Both the position numbers and the translations under genes were made by a program. A stretch of DNA of 64,000 nt, taken from assembly GCF_003591655.1 (NCBI RefSeq), contig NZ_QVRA01000006.1, forward strand, positions 62,001 to 126,000. The letters run 5' to 3'. Source of the DNA: Sphingobium terrigena. Lineage in GTDB: Bacteria; Pseudomonadota; Alphaproteobacteria; Sphingomonadales; Sphingomonadaceae. The notes beneath the pieces were generated by a model that worked only from the letters and a program-made list of their open reading frames with translations, searched no databases and was not told the DNA's origin. Below, piece by piece: positions 37,437 to 45,624 of the stretch (the first letter of the stretch is position 1; each line of letters opens with the position of its first letter).

Positions 37437-38797
37437 GCCTGCATCTGATATTGTTTGAGCAAGTCGTAGAGGGTCGGGCGGCTGATCCCCAATATCTTGG
37501 CCGCGCCCGATATATTGCCGTCGGTGCGGGCGATGGCGCGGCGGATGGCGCGACGGTCGGCCATTTCACGCGCAGCCTTCAGGTTCACGACTTCGCCGCC
37601 CGCCGCTCGCTCCTCGTCCAGATCAAGATCGGCGGCGGTCACCAGCTTGCCATCGGCCATGATGACTGCGCGCTTCATGCGATTTTCCAGTTCGCGCACA
37701 TTGCCCGGCCAGGTCCAGGCGTCGAGCGCCGCGAGTGCATCGGGGGCCAGCCCCTTGACCCCAGGGTTCATATCCCGCGCGAAACGGGTCAGGAAATGGC
37801 GCGCCAGCAGCGCCGGGTCGCCAGGCCTATCCTTCAGCGTAGGGATGCGGATGACGATTTCGGCCAGGCGATAGTAAAGATCCTCGCGGAAGCTGCCGGC
37901 TGCGATCATCTCCTCCAGATTCTGGTGGGTGGCGCAGACGATGCGGGTATCGACGGCAATCGAGGCGCGACCGCCGACCCGCTCGATCGAGCGCTCCTGC
38001 AAAAAGCGCAGCAATTTGACCTGAAGCGCCAGCGGAATGTCGCCCACTTCATCGAGGAACAGGGTGCCGCCCTGCGCCTGTTCGATCTTGCCCGGCGTCA
38101 TCTTGATCGCGCCGGTGAACGCGCCCTTTTCATGGCCGAACAGTTCGGATTCCAGCAGCGTCTCAGGGATCGCCGCGCAATTGATCGCGACGAAGGCCCC
38201 GTTCCGGCGCGGGCTGGCATCGTGCAGCCCCTGCGCCAGCAACTCCTTGCCGGTGCCGCTGGCGCCCAGCAGCAGGACCGAGACCTGCGCACTGGCGACC
38301 CGTTCGATGGTGCGGGCGACCTTCATCATTTCCGGCGCGGCGCTGATCAGGCGGCCCAGCACCCGGCCATCTTCCGGCGCGGTGTCGGCAAGCCGCGCAT
38401 TTTCCTGCTCCAGCGCATGAACATGGAAAGCGCGGCGGACGATCATGCCCAGTTCGTCGATGTCGACCGGCTTCTGGTAAAAATCATAGGCCCCGCCAGC
38501 GATCGCATCGAGCGCACTTTCACGCGCGCCATGGCCCGACGCGACGATGACTTTGGTATCGGGCTTGATCCGCAATATCTCGGCCAGCGTGGCAAAGCCC
38601 TCGCTGGTGCCGTCCGGGTCTGGCGGCAGGCCAAGGTCCAGCGTTACGACATCGGGCGTTTCCGCGCGCAGCATCTCGATCGCCTCGTCCCGGTCGCCCG
38701 CGATGAACAGCTGATAATCCTCATAGGCCCAGCGCAACTGGCGCTGGAGACCCGGATCATCCTCGACGATCAGCAATTTGGGGCGCGTGTCGCTCAT
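37433..38797 (-). CDS. prsR: PEP-CTERM system sigma-54-dependent response regulator PrsR
   Basis: 454 residues in NtrC order. Receiver: [15 protein letters not shown], phosphoacceptor aspartate in [32 protein letters not shown]+ domain: Walker [16 protein letters not shown], the sigma-54 contact loop GAFTGA in [15 protein letters not shown], Walker [11 protein letters not shown]. Fis-type helix-turn-helix at the C-terminus: [20 protein letters not shown]. The [15 protein letters not shown] insertion is characteristic of the PEP-CTERM regulator family. Overlaps prsK by one base and prsT by four. It should activate sigma-54 promoters for exopolysaccharide or PEP-CTERM genes, which are not in this window. 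Confidence 0.92.
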   Translation of the reverse strand: MSDTRPKLLIVEDDPGLQRQLRWAYEDYQLFIAGDRDEAIEMLRAETPDVVTLDLGLPPDPDGTSEGFATLAEILRIKPDTKVIVASGHGARESALDAIAGGAYDFYQKPVDIDELGMIVRRAFHVHALEQENARLADTAPEDGRVLGRLISAAPEMMKVARTIERVASAQVSVLLLGASGTGKELLAQGLHDASPRRNGAFVAINCAAIPETLLESELFGHEKGAFTGAIKMTPGKIEQAQGGTLFLDEVGDIPLALQVKLLRFLQERSIERVGGRASIAVDTRIVCATHQNLEEMIAAGSFREDLYYRLAEIVIRIPTLKDRPGDPALLARHFLTRFARDMNPGVKGLAPDALAALDAWTWPGNVRELENRMKRAVIMADGKLVTAADLDLDEERAAGGEVVNLKAAREMADRRAIRRAIARTDGNISGAAKILGISRPTLYDLLKQYQMQA

Positions 38798-40869
38798 CAG
38801 GCGGCTTTCTCTTTTTGGTCGATCCGGGGGGCCAGCGGCAGGCGCAGGGTGAAGCGGCTGCCGACGCCGATCTTGCTTTCAACGTCGATCCGCCCGCCCA
38901 TGGCCTGGGCCAGCGCGCGCGCCTCGAACGCGCCAATGCCAAAGCCGCCCGCCTTGCTGGAGGAAAAGGGCTTGAACAGGTCGCGGCGGATATATTCCGC
39001 GCTCATGCCCCGGCCATGATCGATAATCTCCACCAGCACGTCGCTGGCATCGGCGGACAGGCGCAGTTCGACCGGGCTGTCTGGCGCGCTGGCGTCGATG
39101 GCGTTCTGGAGCAGGTGAGTGAGGATTTGTTCGACCCGCGCCGGATCGGCCAGCGCCAGCGGGGCGGTGCCGCGCACCTCGACGGGATGCTGACGGGCGC
39201 GGGTACGGGCGACCTGATCGGCCATGTCGCGCAACGACAGCGGGCGCGGCTCCTCCGCCCGCCCCTTATTATGCTGCGACAGGCGAGCGAGCATATCGTT
39301 CATCTTGCCGACCGATTCCTGGAGCGTCAGGATCATGTCGGCACGAAAATCCGGGTTGTCGGCATGGCGCTGCGCATTGCGGGCGAGCAGCGAGAGCTGG
39401 CTCACCAGATTTTTGACGTCATGGATGATGAATGCGAAGCGGCGGTTGAATTCCTCGAACCGCTGCGCATCGTCCAGCGCCTGCTGACCCTGCGCCTCGC
39501 TGATATAGGTCGCCGCCTGCCGTCCGGCGGCGCGCAGCATGTCGAAATCCTCCCAGTCGAGCCGCCGGTCGATCGGCGGGCGGGCAAGCAGGATCGCGGC
39601 GATCAGGCGGCCATAATGAACGAGCGGCACCAGCGCCCAACCGCGCCTGTCCTGCACCATCCAGTCAGGCAGATGCAGCGCCGTCTCCCCGGTCCTGGGC
39701 TTGCCAAGGTCGATGATCCAGCCGCTCTGTTCCCATGCGGCCGCCGTTTCGGAGGCCAGCGCAGCACTATCAGGCAGGTCTCCGTCCCAGTTCCAGTGGG
39801 TCTCGAACGTCAGCCCACCCTGTTCGTCGCGCAGCAACAGCATGGCGGCGGGGGAATCGGTGATGTCGGCCACGGCCTTGGCCACCCGCTCGCCCAAGGG
39901 CGCGGCATCCTCGCCGGGGCGACCGATCGTATCGCCAAAGCGCATCCATTCGGTGCGATAATCATAGCGGTGCTGGAAGAAATGCTTGGCGACCTGCACC
40001 TTCCACAGCGCGCGCATCTGCGGCGATGGCAGCAGCACCAGCGCGGTGACCGCGGTGAAGAACACCGCGCCAATCTCCACCACGCGGGCGTAGGGGCCTG
40101 CGATGAGTTCGACCAATATGGCGGCCGCAGTCAGGACGATGACGTAGAGCGCAACGGCAAAGAGCGAGAGCGACTGAAAGGTCAGGGTGCGCGAGAGTTG
40201 CAGCCGCCCGGCCATATCCTTGCGCATACCCACCGCGATGACCGGGGCGAGCAGCGCCATCAGCAGGCCGCGCAGGGCGTAGAGTTCGCTCACGCGGGTC
40301 GGCGCGAAATAGCAGAGCAAGTAGAGATTAAGGTCATAGGTCCACATCGCCGCCAGCGCGCCGAGCAGCAGCGCCACCCCGCCCCGCTCACGCGAGGGCC
40401 AGGCGGTGTAGAGATGATGGACCAGCAGCAGGCTGCCGATCGCGGTCATCATCCGCAGCACCAGCGACACATTGACCAGCGCGCGATGCAGGTCACTGTC
40501 GGGCGACAATTGCCGCCAGACCAGGTCGGTCGATGTCTGCAGCAGGATCAGCCCGGCAACCGCGGCATAAAGCGCGCTGATCGCCAGGATCGGCCCGGCC
40601 CGGCCCACCGGCCCGCGCCGCAGCATGACGAACATGGTCAGCAGCCAGGCGGCATTGCGGATACTTTCGCCGATACCGGTCAGCGGTTTGGAAACGCCGC
40701 CAAAGGACACGTAAAGCGCCCAACAGCTGGTGAGCAGCAGCGCGACCGCCAGCATCCGGGGTTCGGCCGCCTCGTCCCGCCGCCGCAGGATGAAGATGCC
40801 CAGCGCCGCGAACAGCACGGCGGCCAGCGCATGGCCCCAGTCGCCGACAAATTGAAGCAGCGTGCCCAT
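38797..40869 (-). CDS. prsK: PEP-CTERM system membrane histidine kinase PrsK
   Basis: 690 residues. The N-terminal third is a membrane sensor of about eight helices (starting HALAAVLFAALGIFILRRRD), followed by a GAF-like domain (about 300-450) and a kinase core. The H-box is unusual, FAFIIHDVKNLVSQLSLLAR, as in the PrsK family; the ATPase boxes are HLLQNAIDASAPDSP, EIIDHGRGMS and GGFGIGAFEARALAQAMGG. All catalytic motifs appear intact, so it should phosphorylate PrsR. Starts 10 bases after the sugar transferase stop. Confidence 0.9.
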   Translation of the reverse strand: MGTLLQFVGDWGHALAAVLFAALGIFILRRRDEAAEPRMLAVALLLTSCWALYVSFGGVSKPLTGIGESIRNAAWLLTMFVMLRRGPVGRAGPILAISALYAAVAGLILLQTSTDLVWRQLSPDSDLHRALVNVSLVLRMMTAIGSLLLVHHLYTAWPSRERGGVALLLGALAAMWTYDLNLYLLCYFAPTRVSELYALRGLLMALLAPVIAVGMRKDMAGRLQLSRTLTFQSLSLFAVALYVIVLTAAAILVELIAGPYARVVEIGAVFFTAVTALVLLPSPQMRALWKVQVAKHFFQHRYDYRTEWMRFGDTIGRPGEDAAPLGERVAKAVADITDSPAAMLLLRDEQGGLTFETHWNWDGDLPDSAALASETAAAWEQSGWIIDLGKPRTGETALHLPDWMVQDRRGWALVPLVHYGRLIAAILLARPPIDRRLDWEDFDMLRAAGRQAATYISEAQGQQALDDAQRFEEFNRRFAFIIHDVKNLVSQLSLLARNAQRHADNPDFRADMILTLQESVGKMNDMLARLSQHNKGRAEEPRPLSLRDMADQVARTRARQHPVEVRGTAPLALADPARVEQILTHLLQNAIDASAPDSPVELRLSADASDVLVEIIDHGRGMSAEYIRRDLFKPFSSSKAGGFGIGAFEARALAQAMGGRIDVESKIGVGSRFTLRLPLAPRIDQKEKAA

Positions 40870-40879
40870 AGAGTGCGCC

Positions 40880-42268
40880 TCAGCGCGCGCCGTCGGGCCA
40901 GAGGACGACCCGCACCGTCTGGATCAGGATCAGCAGGTCCAGGAAAGGCGTGTAATTTTTTGCGTAATACAGATCATATTCCAGCTTGTGCCGGGCATCC
41001 TCGATCGACGCGCCATAGGGGTAGTTGATCTGCGCCCAGCCGGTGATGCCGGGCTTCACCATATGACGTTCGGCATAATAGCGCAGATGCTGTTCCAGAT
41101 CCTCGACGAACTGGCGGCGTTCGGGGCGCGGGCCGACAAAGCTCATTTCACCTTTCAGCACGGTCCAGGTCTGCGGCAATTCATCGATCCGCAACTTGCG
41201 CAGCCAATAGCCAAGGCGGGTGATGCGCGGATCATCCTTTTCAGCCCAGACCGCCTGACCATCGACTTCCGCGTCGGTCCGCATGGTACGCAGCTTCACG
41301 ATCCAGAATTCCTGGCCGAACAGGCCGACACGCTGCTGCCGGTAGAAAGCCGGTCCCTTGCTGTCGAGCTTCACCAATATCGCCGCGATCAGGATGACGG
41401 GGCCGGTCAGCGCCAGCAGCAGGGCGCTGGCGACGATGTCGAACAGCCGCTTGGCAAAACTCGATATGCGGCGACCTGCGGAAAAGCCGTCGGAAAAGAT
41501 CAGCCAGCTGGGATTGACGCTGGCCAGGTCGACACGGCCCGTCTCCCGCTCCAGAAAGGTCGACAGGTCGTTGACATGGACGCCGGTGGTCTTGATCCGC
41601 AGCAGATCGGACATGGGGACAGCGTTGCGCCGCTCCTCCAGCGCCAGCACCACTTCGCTGGCATTCAGGCGGACAACGAAATCGGACAGATTATAAATGG
41701 CGCTGCGGTTGATCGCTTCCTGCACCACCTGCGGCCCGTCATTCATGGCGATATAGCCGACGACCAGATAGCCAGCGCCCTTCTTCTTTTCCAGTTCGCG
41801 TATACGGTCGGCGCGATTGCCCGCGCCCAGCACGACCAGCCGCCGCTTGAACGCTTCGCCACCCAGCATCGAACCGAGCAGCAGACGGACCGCCAGCAGT
41901 AAGGCCATGGCCAGCCCCATCGCGTAGAGCGAATTGGAACGCCACAATGTCATGCCGGGCAACAGGAAATAGAGGACGGAGAGAAAGATGACGCCGAGCG
42001 ACACGGCGACCAGCAGCCGGGCAAAGGCGAATCGGATCGATTGCAGCGCTTCAGTGCCATAGACGCCGACCGCGATCATGCCGGTCTGGATCGCGAAAGC
42101 GAAGCTGAGCAGTGGCCCCATGCGGGTCATGACATGTTCGATATCCATGCCGATCTGGCGCGCGCGCAAGATCCAGCCCCCTTCCGCCGCGCAAAGCAGT
42201 AGCACGAAATCGAGCAGCCCCAGCAGCAGCACGGCGTGCGGCACATAATGTTTGAACAGCCTGATCAT
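40880..42268 (-). CDS. XrtA/PEP-CTERM-type undecaprenyl-phosphate sugar transferase
   Basis: 462-residue polyprenyl glycosylphosphotransferase (TIGR03013 type) that starts exopolysaccharide repeat units by loading a sugar phosphate on undecaprenyl phosphate. The N-terminus has about four helices, a CoA-binding-like Rossmann segment (LVVLGAGNRADRIRELE), then the catalytic domain with KRLFDIVASALLLALTGPV, FWIVKLRTMRTDAE, LRKLRIDELPQ, MSFVGPRPERRQFV and KPGITGWAQINYPYG. First gene of the operon; the upstream gap holds a palindrome at 42305-42321. Confidence 0.92.
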   Translation of the reverse strand: MIRLFKHYVPHAVLLLGLLDFVLLLCAAEGGWILRARQIGMDIEHVMTRMGPLLSFAFAIQTGMIAVGVYGTEALQSIRFAFARLLVAVSLGVIFLSVLYFLLPGMTLWRSNSLYAMGLAMALLLAVRLLLGSMLGGEAFKRRLVVLGAGNRADRIRELEKKKGAGYLVVGYIAMNDGPQVVQEAINRSAIYNLSDFVVRLNASEVVLALEERRNAVPMSDLLRIKTTGVHVNDLSTFLERETGRVDLASVNPSWLIFSDGFSAGRRISSFAKRLFDIVASALLLALTGPVILIAAILVKLDSKGPAFYRQQRVGLFGQEFWIVKLRTMRTDAEVDGQAVWAEKDDPRITRLGYWLRKLRIDELPQTWTVLKGEMSFVGPRPERRQFVEDLEQHLRYYAERHMVKPGITGWAQINYPYGASIEDARHKLEYDLYYAKNYTPFLDLLILIQTVRVVLWPDGAR

Positions 42269-42304
42269 GGTCGCACTATCGGTCCTGGTGGTGTCGGACC
42301 CGCC

Positions 42305-42321
42305 CTTACAATGGCTGTAAG
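42305..42321. promoter_or_regulatory. Palindrome upstream of the sugar transferase
   Basis: CTTACA-ATGGC-TGTAAG, perfect 6-bp arms with a 5-base spacer, 37 bases before the sugar transferase ATG in the divergent gap. A second dyad CAGGG-CTATA-CCCTG lies at 42331-42345. It could be a binding site for PrsR or another regulator; I found no convincing -24/-12 sigma-54 promoter, only a partial TTGGCGCG near 42379. Confidence 0.45.
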
Positions 42322-42452
42322 AAAATCCGACAGGGCTATACCCTGCCCGAAAATGGCAAAGAAATCCTGAATCTGCGCGCCAATCGACGTCAACGGGTGA
42401 TTAGCCATGGCAATTATCGGCTCTTAAAGCGTCCTGCGCCAGACTGGCGGTC

Positions 42453-43046
42453 ATGCGCCCGCTTCTGCTTTCCATCGCCGCCTTTGCCCTGATCGGCGCG
42501 GCCCCCTCCCCCGATGTCCCGCTGGTAGCGATCGGCCTGCCCTTCGCGCCGGAAAAGCCCATCCCGGTGGCGCGCGACCATCCGCTCTATCATCGCGTGG
42601 CGATGGCGGATGTCGAAGGGATCACGGCGATCGTCCGGTTCAAGGCCGCGCCACCCGGCCGCCTGCACAAGGGGCTGCGCGAAACGCTGGAGCAGATGAA
42701 CCTGCTGGCACCCAGCGACGGAGAGGCGCGGGTGCGGCTGGTGGCGACATGGCAAGGGCTTGATTCGCCCGCAAGCTTTCTGGTCGCGAGCAAGGAAACA
42801 ACCGCGACGCTGCGTTATCAATTGATCCGCATCGACAATCAGCAAATCTTGTTGGACCGGACGATCGCGACGACGGTGAAAGGCGAAGGATCGGCGCTGG
42901 ATGGCGGTATGGGCATGGCGCGGGCCGCAATCGCGGCAAATTTCGCGTCGGCGGCGGCCTGCATGGACAAGGCCGCCTATGGTCGCGCGCCCGACGATTG
43001 CGCGCTCCAGCCGCTCTATGGCGTCAGCGTATCGCGCCGCTATTGA
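42453..43046 (+). CDS. Hypothetical exported protein
   Basis: 197 residues, family not recognised. It opens with a signal peptide (RPLLLSIAAFALIGAAPSP). The mature part alternates strands and helices (LVAIGLPFAPEKPIPVARDH, VRLVATWQGLDSPASF, TATLRYQLIRIDNQQIL, RTIATTVKG), reminiscent of small periplasmic proteins of the UrcA/DUF type, but without a clear match. Two cysteines near the end (AAACMDKAAYG, PDDCALQ) could pair. Divergent from the exopolysaccharide operon and convergent, with no gap, to the stress-controlled 86-residue gene. Confidence 0.6.
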   Translation: MRPLLLSIAAFALIGAAPSPDVPLVAIGLPFAPEKPIPVARDHPLYHRVAMADVEGITAIVRFKAAPPGRLHKGLRETLEQMNLLAPSDGEARVRLVATWQGLDSPASFLVASKETTATLRYQLIRIDNQQILLDRTIATTVKGEGSALDGGMGMARAAIAANFASAAACMDKAAYGRAPDDCALQPLYGVSVSRRY

Positions 43047-43307
43047 TCATTTTGTGTCGCGCAGCTTGTCGGCGGCGTCCTTGGCCGCGTCGCCAACCAT
43101 TTTGGCCGCATCGTCGACCGACTGCGCAGCCCCGGTGATGGCTTCCGCCTGACGGTCGTCGCGGCGATCGTTGGTCAGGTAGAAAAAGCCGATGGCCAGG
43201 ATCAGTGCCAGCGCAACCAGCGCAAACACCACGCCGCTGCCACGCGATCGCTCGACGATGGTGACATGAACCGGCGGATCGTCCCGCCCTGTGGGGTCAT
43301 TGCCCAT
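43047..43307 (-). CDS. Small single-helix membrane protein, probable EcfG target
   Basis: 86 residues from the ATG at 43307 with a strong ribosome site (AAGGAGA, 5 bases upstream). A cytoplasmic N-terminus (MGNDPTGRDDPPVHVTIVER) leads into one helix (GVVFALVALALILAIGFFYL) and a charged amphipathic tail rich in Ala and Asp (AAQSVDDAAKMVGDAAKDAA), which looks like a short coiled coil. I do not recognise the family. A GGAAC-N17-CGTT match upstream places it under the general stress sigma factor, encoded next door. Confidence 0.75.
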   Translation of the reverse strand: MGNDPTGRDDPPVHVTIVERSRGSGVVFALVALALILAIGFFYLTNDRRDDRQAEAITGAAQSVDDAAKMVGDAAKDAADKLRDTK

Positions 43308-43331
43308 ATTGCGTCTCCTTGATGGAGCAAT

Positions 43332-43357
43332 AACGGGCAAAGCGGGCCAATCGTTCC
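43332..43357 (-). promoter_or_regulatory. EcfG-type promoter for the 86-residue gene
   Basis: On the minus strand GGAAC (43357-43353), 17 bases, then CGTT (43335-43332). This is the EcfG consensus (GGAAC-N16/17-CGTT). The -10 is about 25 bases from the start codon, leaving room for a short leader and the AAGGAGA site. Confidence 0.8.
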
Positions 43358-43361
43358 GGTT

Positions 43362-43516
43362 AGAGTCTGTTTGAAAATGCGCCTTAGGTACATCCGCACC
43401 GGCCCACACCGCGATCCGACCGCCCACAGAGTGTATCCTGAATGGGCGGTGGGGTGGGGTGTGGGCCGGTGCGGTAACCGAAATGCGCTCTTTCGCGCAT
43501 TTCGAAAACAAACTCT
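43362..43516. repeat. Nested inverted-repeat element of about 155 bases
   Basis: Outer imperfect arms AGAGTCTGTTTGAAAATGCG (43362) and CGCATTTCGAAAACAAACTC (to 43516) enclose perfect 17-bp arms at 43394-43410 and 43458-43474 (CCGCACCGGCCCACACC) and inner arms ACCGCCCA/TGGGCGGT. A further perfect 10-bp hairpin, CGAAATGCGC with GCGCATTTCG, is at 43479-43504. The right edge touches the ecfG stop codon. It could be a small non-autonomous mobile element. Confidence 0.75.
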
Positions 43517-44178
43517 TAATCCTCCAGCGGGCCATGATCACGGCCACGGCTGAGCCGGTCGACATCGTCCATAATCTCGTCCAGCACGGCTGTTTCGGTC
43601 GTCACCTGGCTGCGGCGCGACGGCAGGTCGCCGCTTTCGAGTATTTGTTCGAGCGCCGCGCGACCGCGGGCCACCCGGCTCTTGATCGTGCCGACGGCCA
43701 CGCCGCAAATCTCGGCAGCTTCCTCATAGGCAAAGCCCCCCGCGCCGACCAGGATCAGCGCCTCGCGCTGGGGCTGGGGCAGTTGCAGCAGGGCGCGTTG
43801 CATGTCGCTGAGTTCGACATGCTTGTCCTGCGATGCAGGTGCCGCGAGGATGCGATCTGCGGTCAGGTCGTCCCAATCGCCGCGAAAGCGCGAACGGCGC
43901 ATTTGCGAGAGATAATGATTGCGCAGGATGATGAAGGTCCAGGCACGCATGTTAGTGCCGGCCTGAAAGCGCTGCCGCGCGGCCCAGGCCTTGAGCAGGG
44001 TTTCCTGCACCAGATCGTCCGCGGTATCGCGGTTGCCCGACAGCGAACGGCCAAAGGCGCGAAGGTGCGGGATCACCGCTGCCAGTTCGCGCTTGAAATC
44101 CGTATCCGAAAGCGGCGCACGCTCTTCCGCCGGCACAATCTCGGTCAGGTCATCGCTGTCGCCAACGTCATCAGACAT
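43516..44178 (-). CDS. ecfG: General stress response sigma factor EcfG
   Basis: 220 residues from the ATG at 44178. Region 2 is LRAFGRSLSGNRDTADDLVQ with RAWTFIILRNHYLSQMRRSR; region 4 is LPQPQREALILVGAGGFAYE with GVAVGTIKSRVARGRAAL, the EcfG (ECF15) pattern. It is normally held by NepR and released when phosphorylated PhyR captures NepR. Located downstream of phyR and the 43-codon gene on the same strand, so read-through from the EcfG promoter at 44459-44483 could autoregulate it. The last codon lies at the border of an inverted-repeat element. Confidence 0.93.
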   Translation of the reverse strand: MSDDVGDSDDLTEIVPAEERAPLSDTDFKRELAAVIPHLRAFGRSLSGNRDTADDLVQETLLKAWAARQRFQAGTNMRAWTFIILRNHYLSQMRRSRFRGDWDDLTADRILAAPASQDKHVELSDMQRALLQLPQPQREALILVGAGGFAYEEAAEICGVAVGTIKSRVARGRAALEQILESGDLPSRRSQVTTETAVLDEIMDDVDRLSRGRDHGPLED

Positions 44179-44297
44179 GGGCAGGTCCCCCTTGGTGGTT
44201 GCCGTCCTCATCCCATGAACCGACATCGTCAAAGCCATAAATGCGCCCGCATCCTAAATCATGTGCCGTCAAAAACCAGTTCCCGCAATCCGTGCCG

Positions 44298-44429
44298 TCA
44301 GCGCCAGAGAACGAAGAGCATCGCGATCACGGCCAGCGTGAGCGAAATGCCCAGCACATAGCGCACGACATGCTCCGTCGATCCGCCACGCGCGTCATCG
44401 GTCGTGATATGCTGTTCAGGATCAACCAT
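44298..44429 (-). CDS. 43-residue membrane protein between phyR and ecfG
   Basis: Starts at the ATG at 44429, with GGGAGA about 6 bases upstream, and ends TGA at 44298. The protein has a polar N-terminus (MVDPEQHITTDDARGGSTEH) and a single hydrophobic helix (VVRYVLGISLTLAVIAMLFV) ending LWR, so it is a tail-anchored-like inner-membrane peptide. A perfect EcfG promoter is about 30 bases upstream. I do not recognise a family. It could be a stress effector or a modulator of the pathway; its position within the regulatory locus favours a link. Confidence 0.75.
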   Translation of the reverse strand: MVDPEQHITTDDARGGSTEHVVRYVLGISLTLAVIAMLFVLWR

Positions 44430-44458
44430 GGCCCATCTCCCGATCGTTACGCATCATT

Positions 44459-44483
44459 AACGCCAGCGACGATCGGGAGTTCC
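44459..44483 (-). promoter_or_regulatory. Perfect EcfG-type promoter
   Basis: On the minus strand GGAAC (44483-44479), exactly 16 bases, then CGTT (44462-44459). It should drive the 43-codon gene (ATG 33 bases after the -10 start) and, by read-through, ecfG. Confidence 0.85.
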
Positions 44484-44510
44484 ACCAGTTGGTTATTAAC
44501 GCCCTGCCGG

Positions 44511-45302
44511 TCAGGCAGGCGCAGTTGCCTCGTCAAAGAACAGCGCCTGCGAAATCGCCGCCTTGACGGTCGACCGCTGGAACGGCTTGGTGATCAGGAA
44601 GGTCGGCTCTGGCCGTTCGCCGGTCAGCAGGCGTTCGGGGAAGGCGGTGATGAAGATCACCGGCACCGAAAATTCAGCCAGGATATCTTTCACCGCGTCG
44701 ATGCCGCTGCTGTCGTCGGCCAGCTGAATGTCGGCCAGTACCAGCCCCGGACGGTCGGCGAGCGCTTCACGCACCGCATCCTCCGCCGTCACGGCGATGG
44801 CGGTCACATCATGGCCCAGATCACGGACGATGGTTTCAATGTCCATCGCGATGATCGGCTCATCCTCGATAATCAGCACCTTGGCGCGGGTCTGCGCCTC
44901 AATTTCGCCCAGCGCTTCCTCGACCAGCGCTTCAACATCGGCGCTGTCCATGTCGATCAGATAGGCGACATCATCAACCGTGAAGCCTTCCAGCGCGGTC
45001 AGGAGCAGAGCCTGACGCGGCAGCGGGGTCAGGCGCGCAAGCCGCGCCTGCGCGATCGCTTCGCGGCTGCCGCCCGACGTCACCGGAATATCCTCCAGAT
45101 GGGAGGAGGACCAGATGGCATGGAAGGTGCGATAGAGGCCCAGACGAGGATCGACGTCGGATGGAAACTCCTCCGGCGCGGCGACGATCGCCTCCAGCGC
45201 GGCGCGGACATAGGCGTCGCCATGCGCCTGGCTGCCGGTCAACGCGCGGGCATAGCGCCGCAGGAACGGAAGATGGGGGTGCAATTGCTGTCCAAGCGAC
45301 AT
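44511..45302 (-). CDS. phyR: Anti-anti-sigma response regulator PhyR
   Basis: 263 residues from the ATG at 45302 (MSLGQQLHPHLPFLRRYARA). The N-terminal half is a sigma-like domain that mimics EcfG and binds NepR (LTPLPRQALLLTALEGFTVD resembles region 4). The C-terminal receiver shows KVLIIEDEPIIAMDIE, the phosphoacceptor aspartate in GLVLADIQLADDSSG, and TKPFQ. Phosphorylation opens the sigma-like domain and sequesters NepR. Divergent from nepR-phyP. Upstream in-frame sequence to 45500 lacks PhyR similarity. Confidence 0.95.
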   Translation of the reverse strand: MSLGQQLHPHLPFLRRYARALTGSQAHGDAYVRAALEAIVAAPEEFPSDVDPRLGLYRTFHAIWSSSHLEDIPVTSGGSREAIAQARLARLTPLPRQALLLTALEGFTVDDVAYLIDMDSADVEALVEEALGEIEAQTRAKVLIIEDEPIIAMDIETIVRDLGHDVTAIAVTAEDAVREALADRPGLVLADIQLADDSSGIDAVKDILAEFSVPVIFITAFPERLLTGERPEPTFLITKPFQRSTVKAAISQALFFDEATAPA

Positions 45303-45465
45303 CGTCAAATCTTCTCCCTGCCCATAAGGGGCGTAATGTTCCGAAGCATCGGTGCCGGCATAGAGGTGTGGCATGTGAAAGGATGGAATGTCCCTGCCGT
45401 CATGGCAACCCCTGTCCCCCAAACATCGCCAAAAGCGCGGCTGCATAAAAAATGCTTCATTCGCC

Positions 45466-45490
45466 GGAACCATCAATGACGAGATTTGTT
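45466..45490 (+). promoter_or_regulatory. EcfG-type promoter for nepR-phyP
   Basis: GGAAC at 45466-45470, 16 bases, then TGTT at 45487-45490. The GTT core and spacing match EcfG promoters, with the less conserved first base of the -10 changed. It points to nepR, giving an estimated leader of about 125 bases. Confidence 0.7.
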
Positions 45491-45624
45491 TCGCAGCCAT
45501 ATGGATTTTTCGATTTTATCGTGAATTTTGTATCAATCGCGCGGGACGACGAATTGACGTCCTGCAAGAATCCCGCAAATACGGGCAGGCTGGCGTGTCA
45601 GATATTGCTTCAGAGGGGCTGATT

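Noticed and set aside
42375-42392. Sigma-54 promoter upstream of the sugar transferase
   Set aside because: The -24 part (TTGGCGCG) is fair, but the conserved GC of the -12 part is missing (TTCA).
45338-45342. GTTCC (minus-strand GGAAC) just upstream of phyR as an EcfG promoter
   Set aside because: No AACG at 16 or 17 bases and the spacing to the phyR start would be too short.
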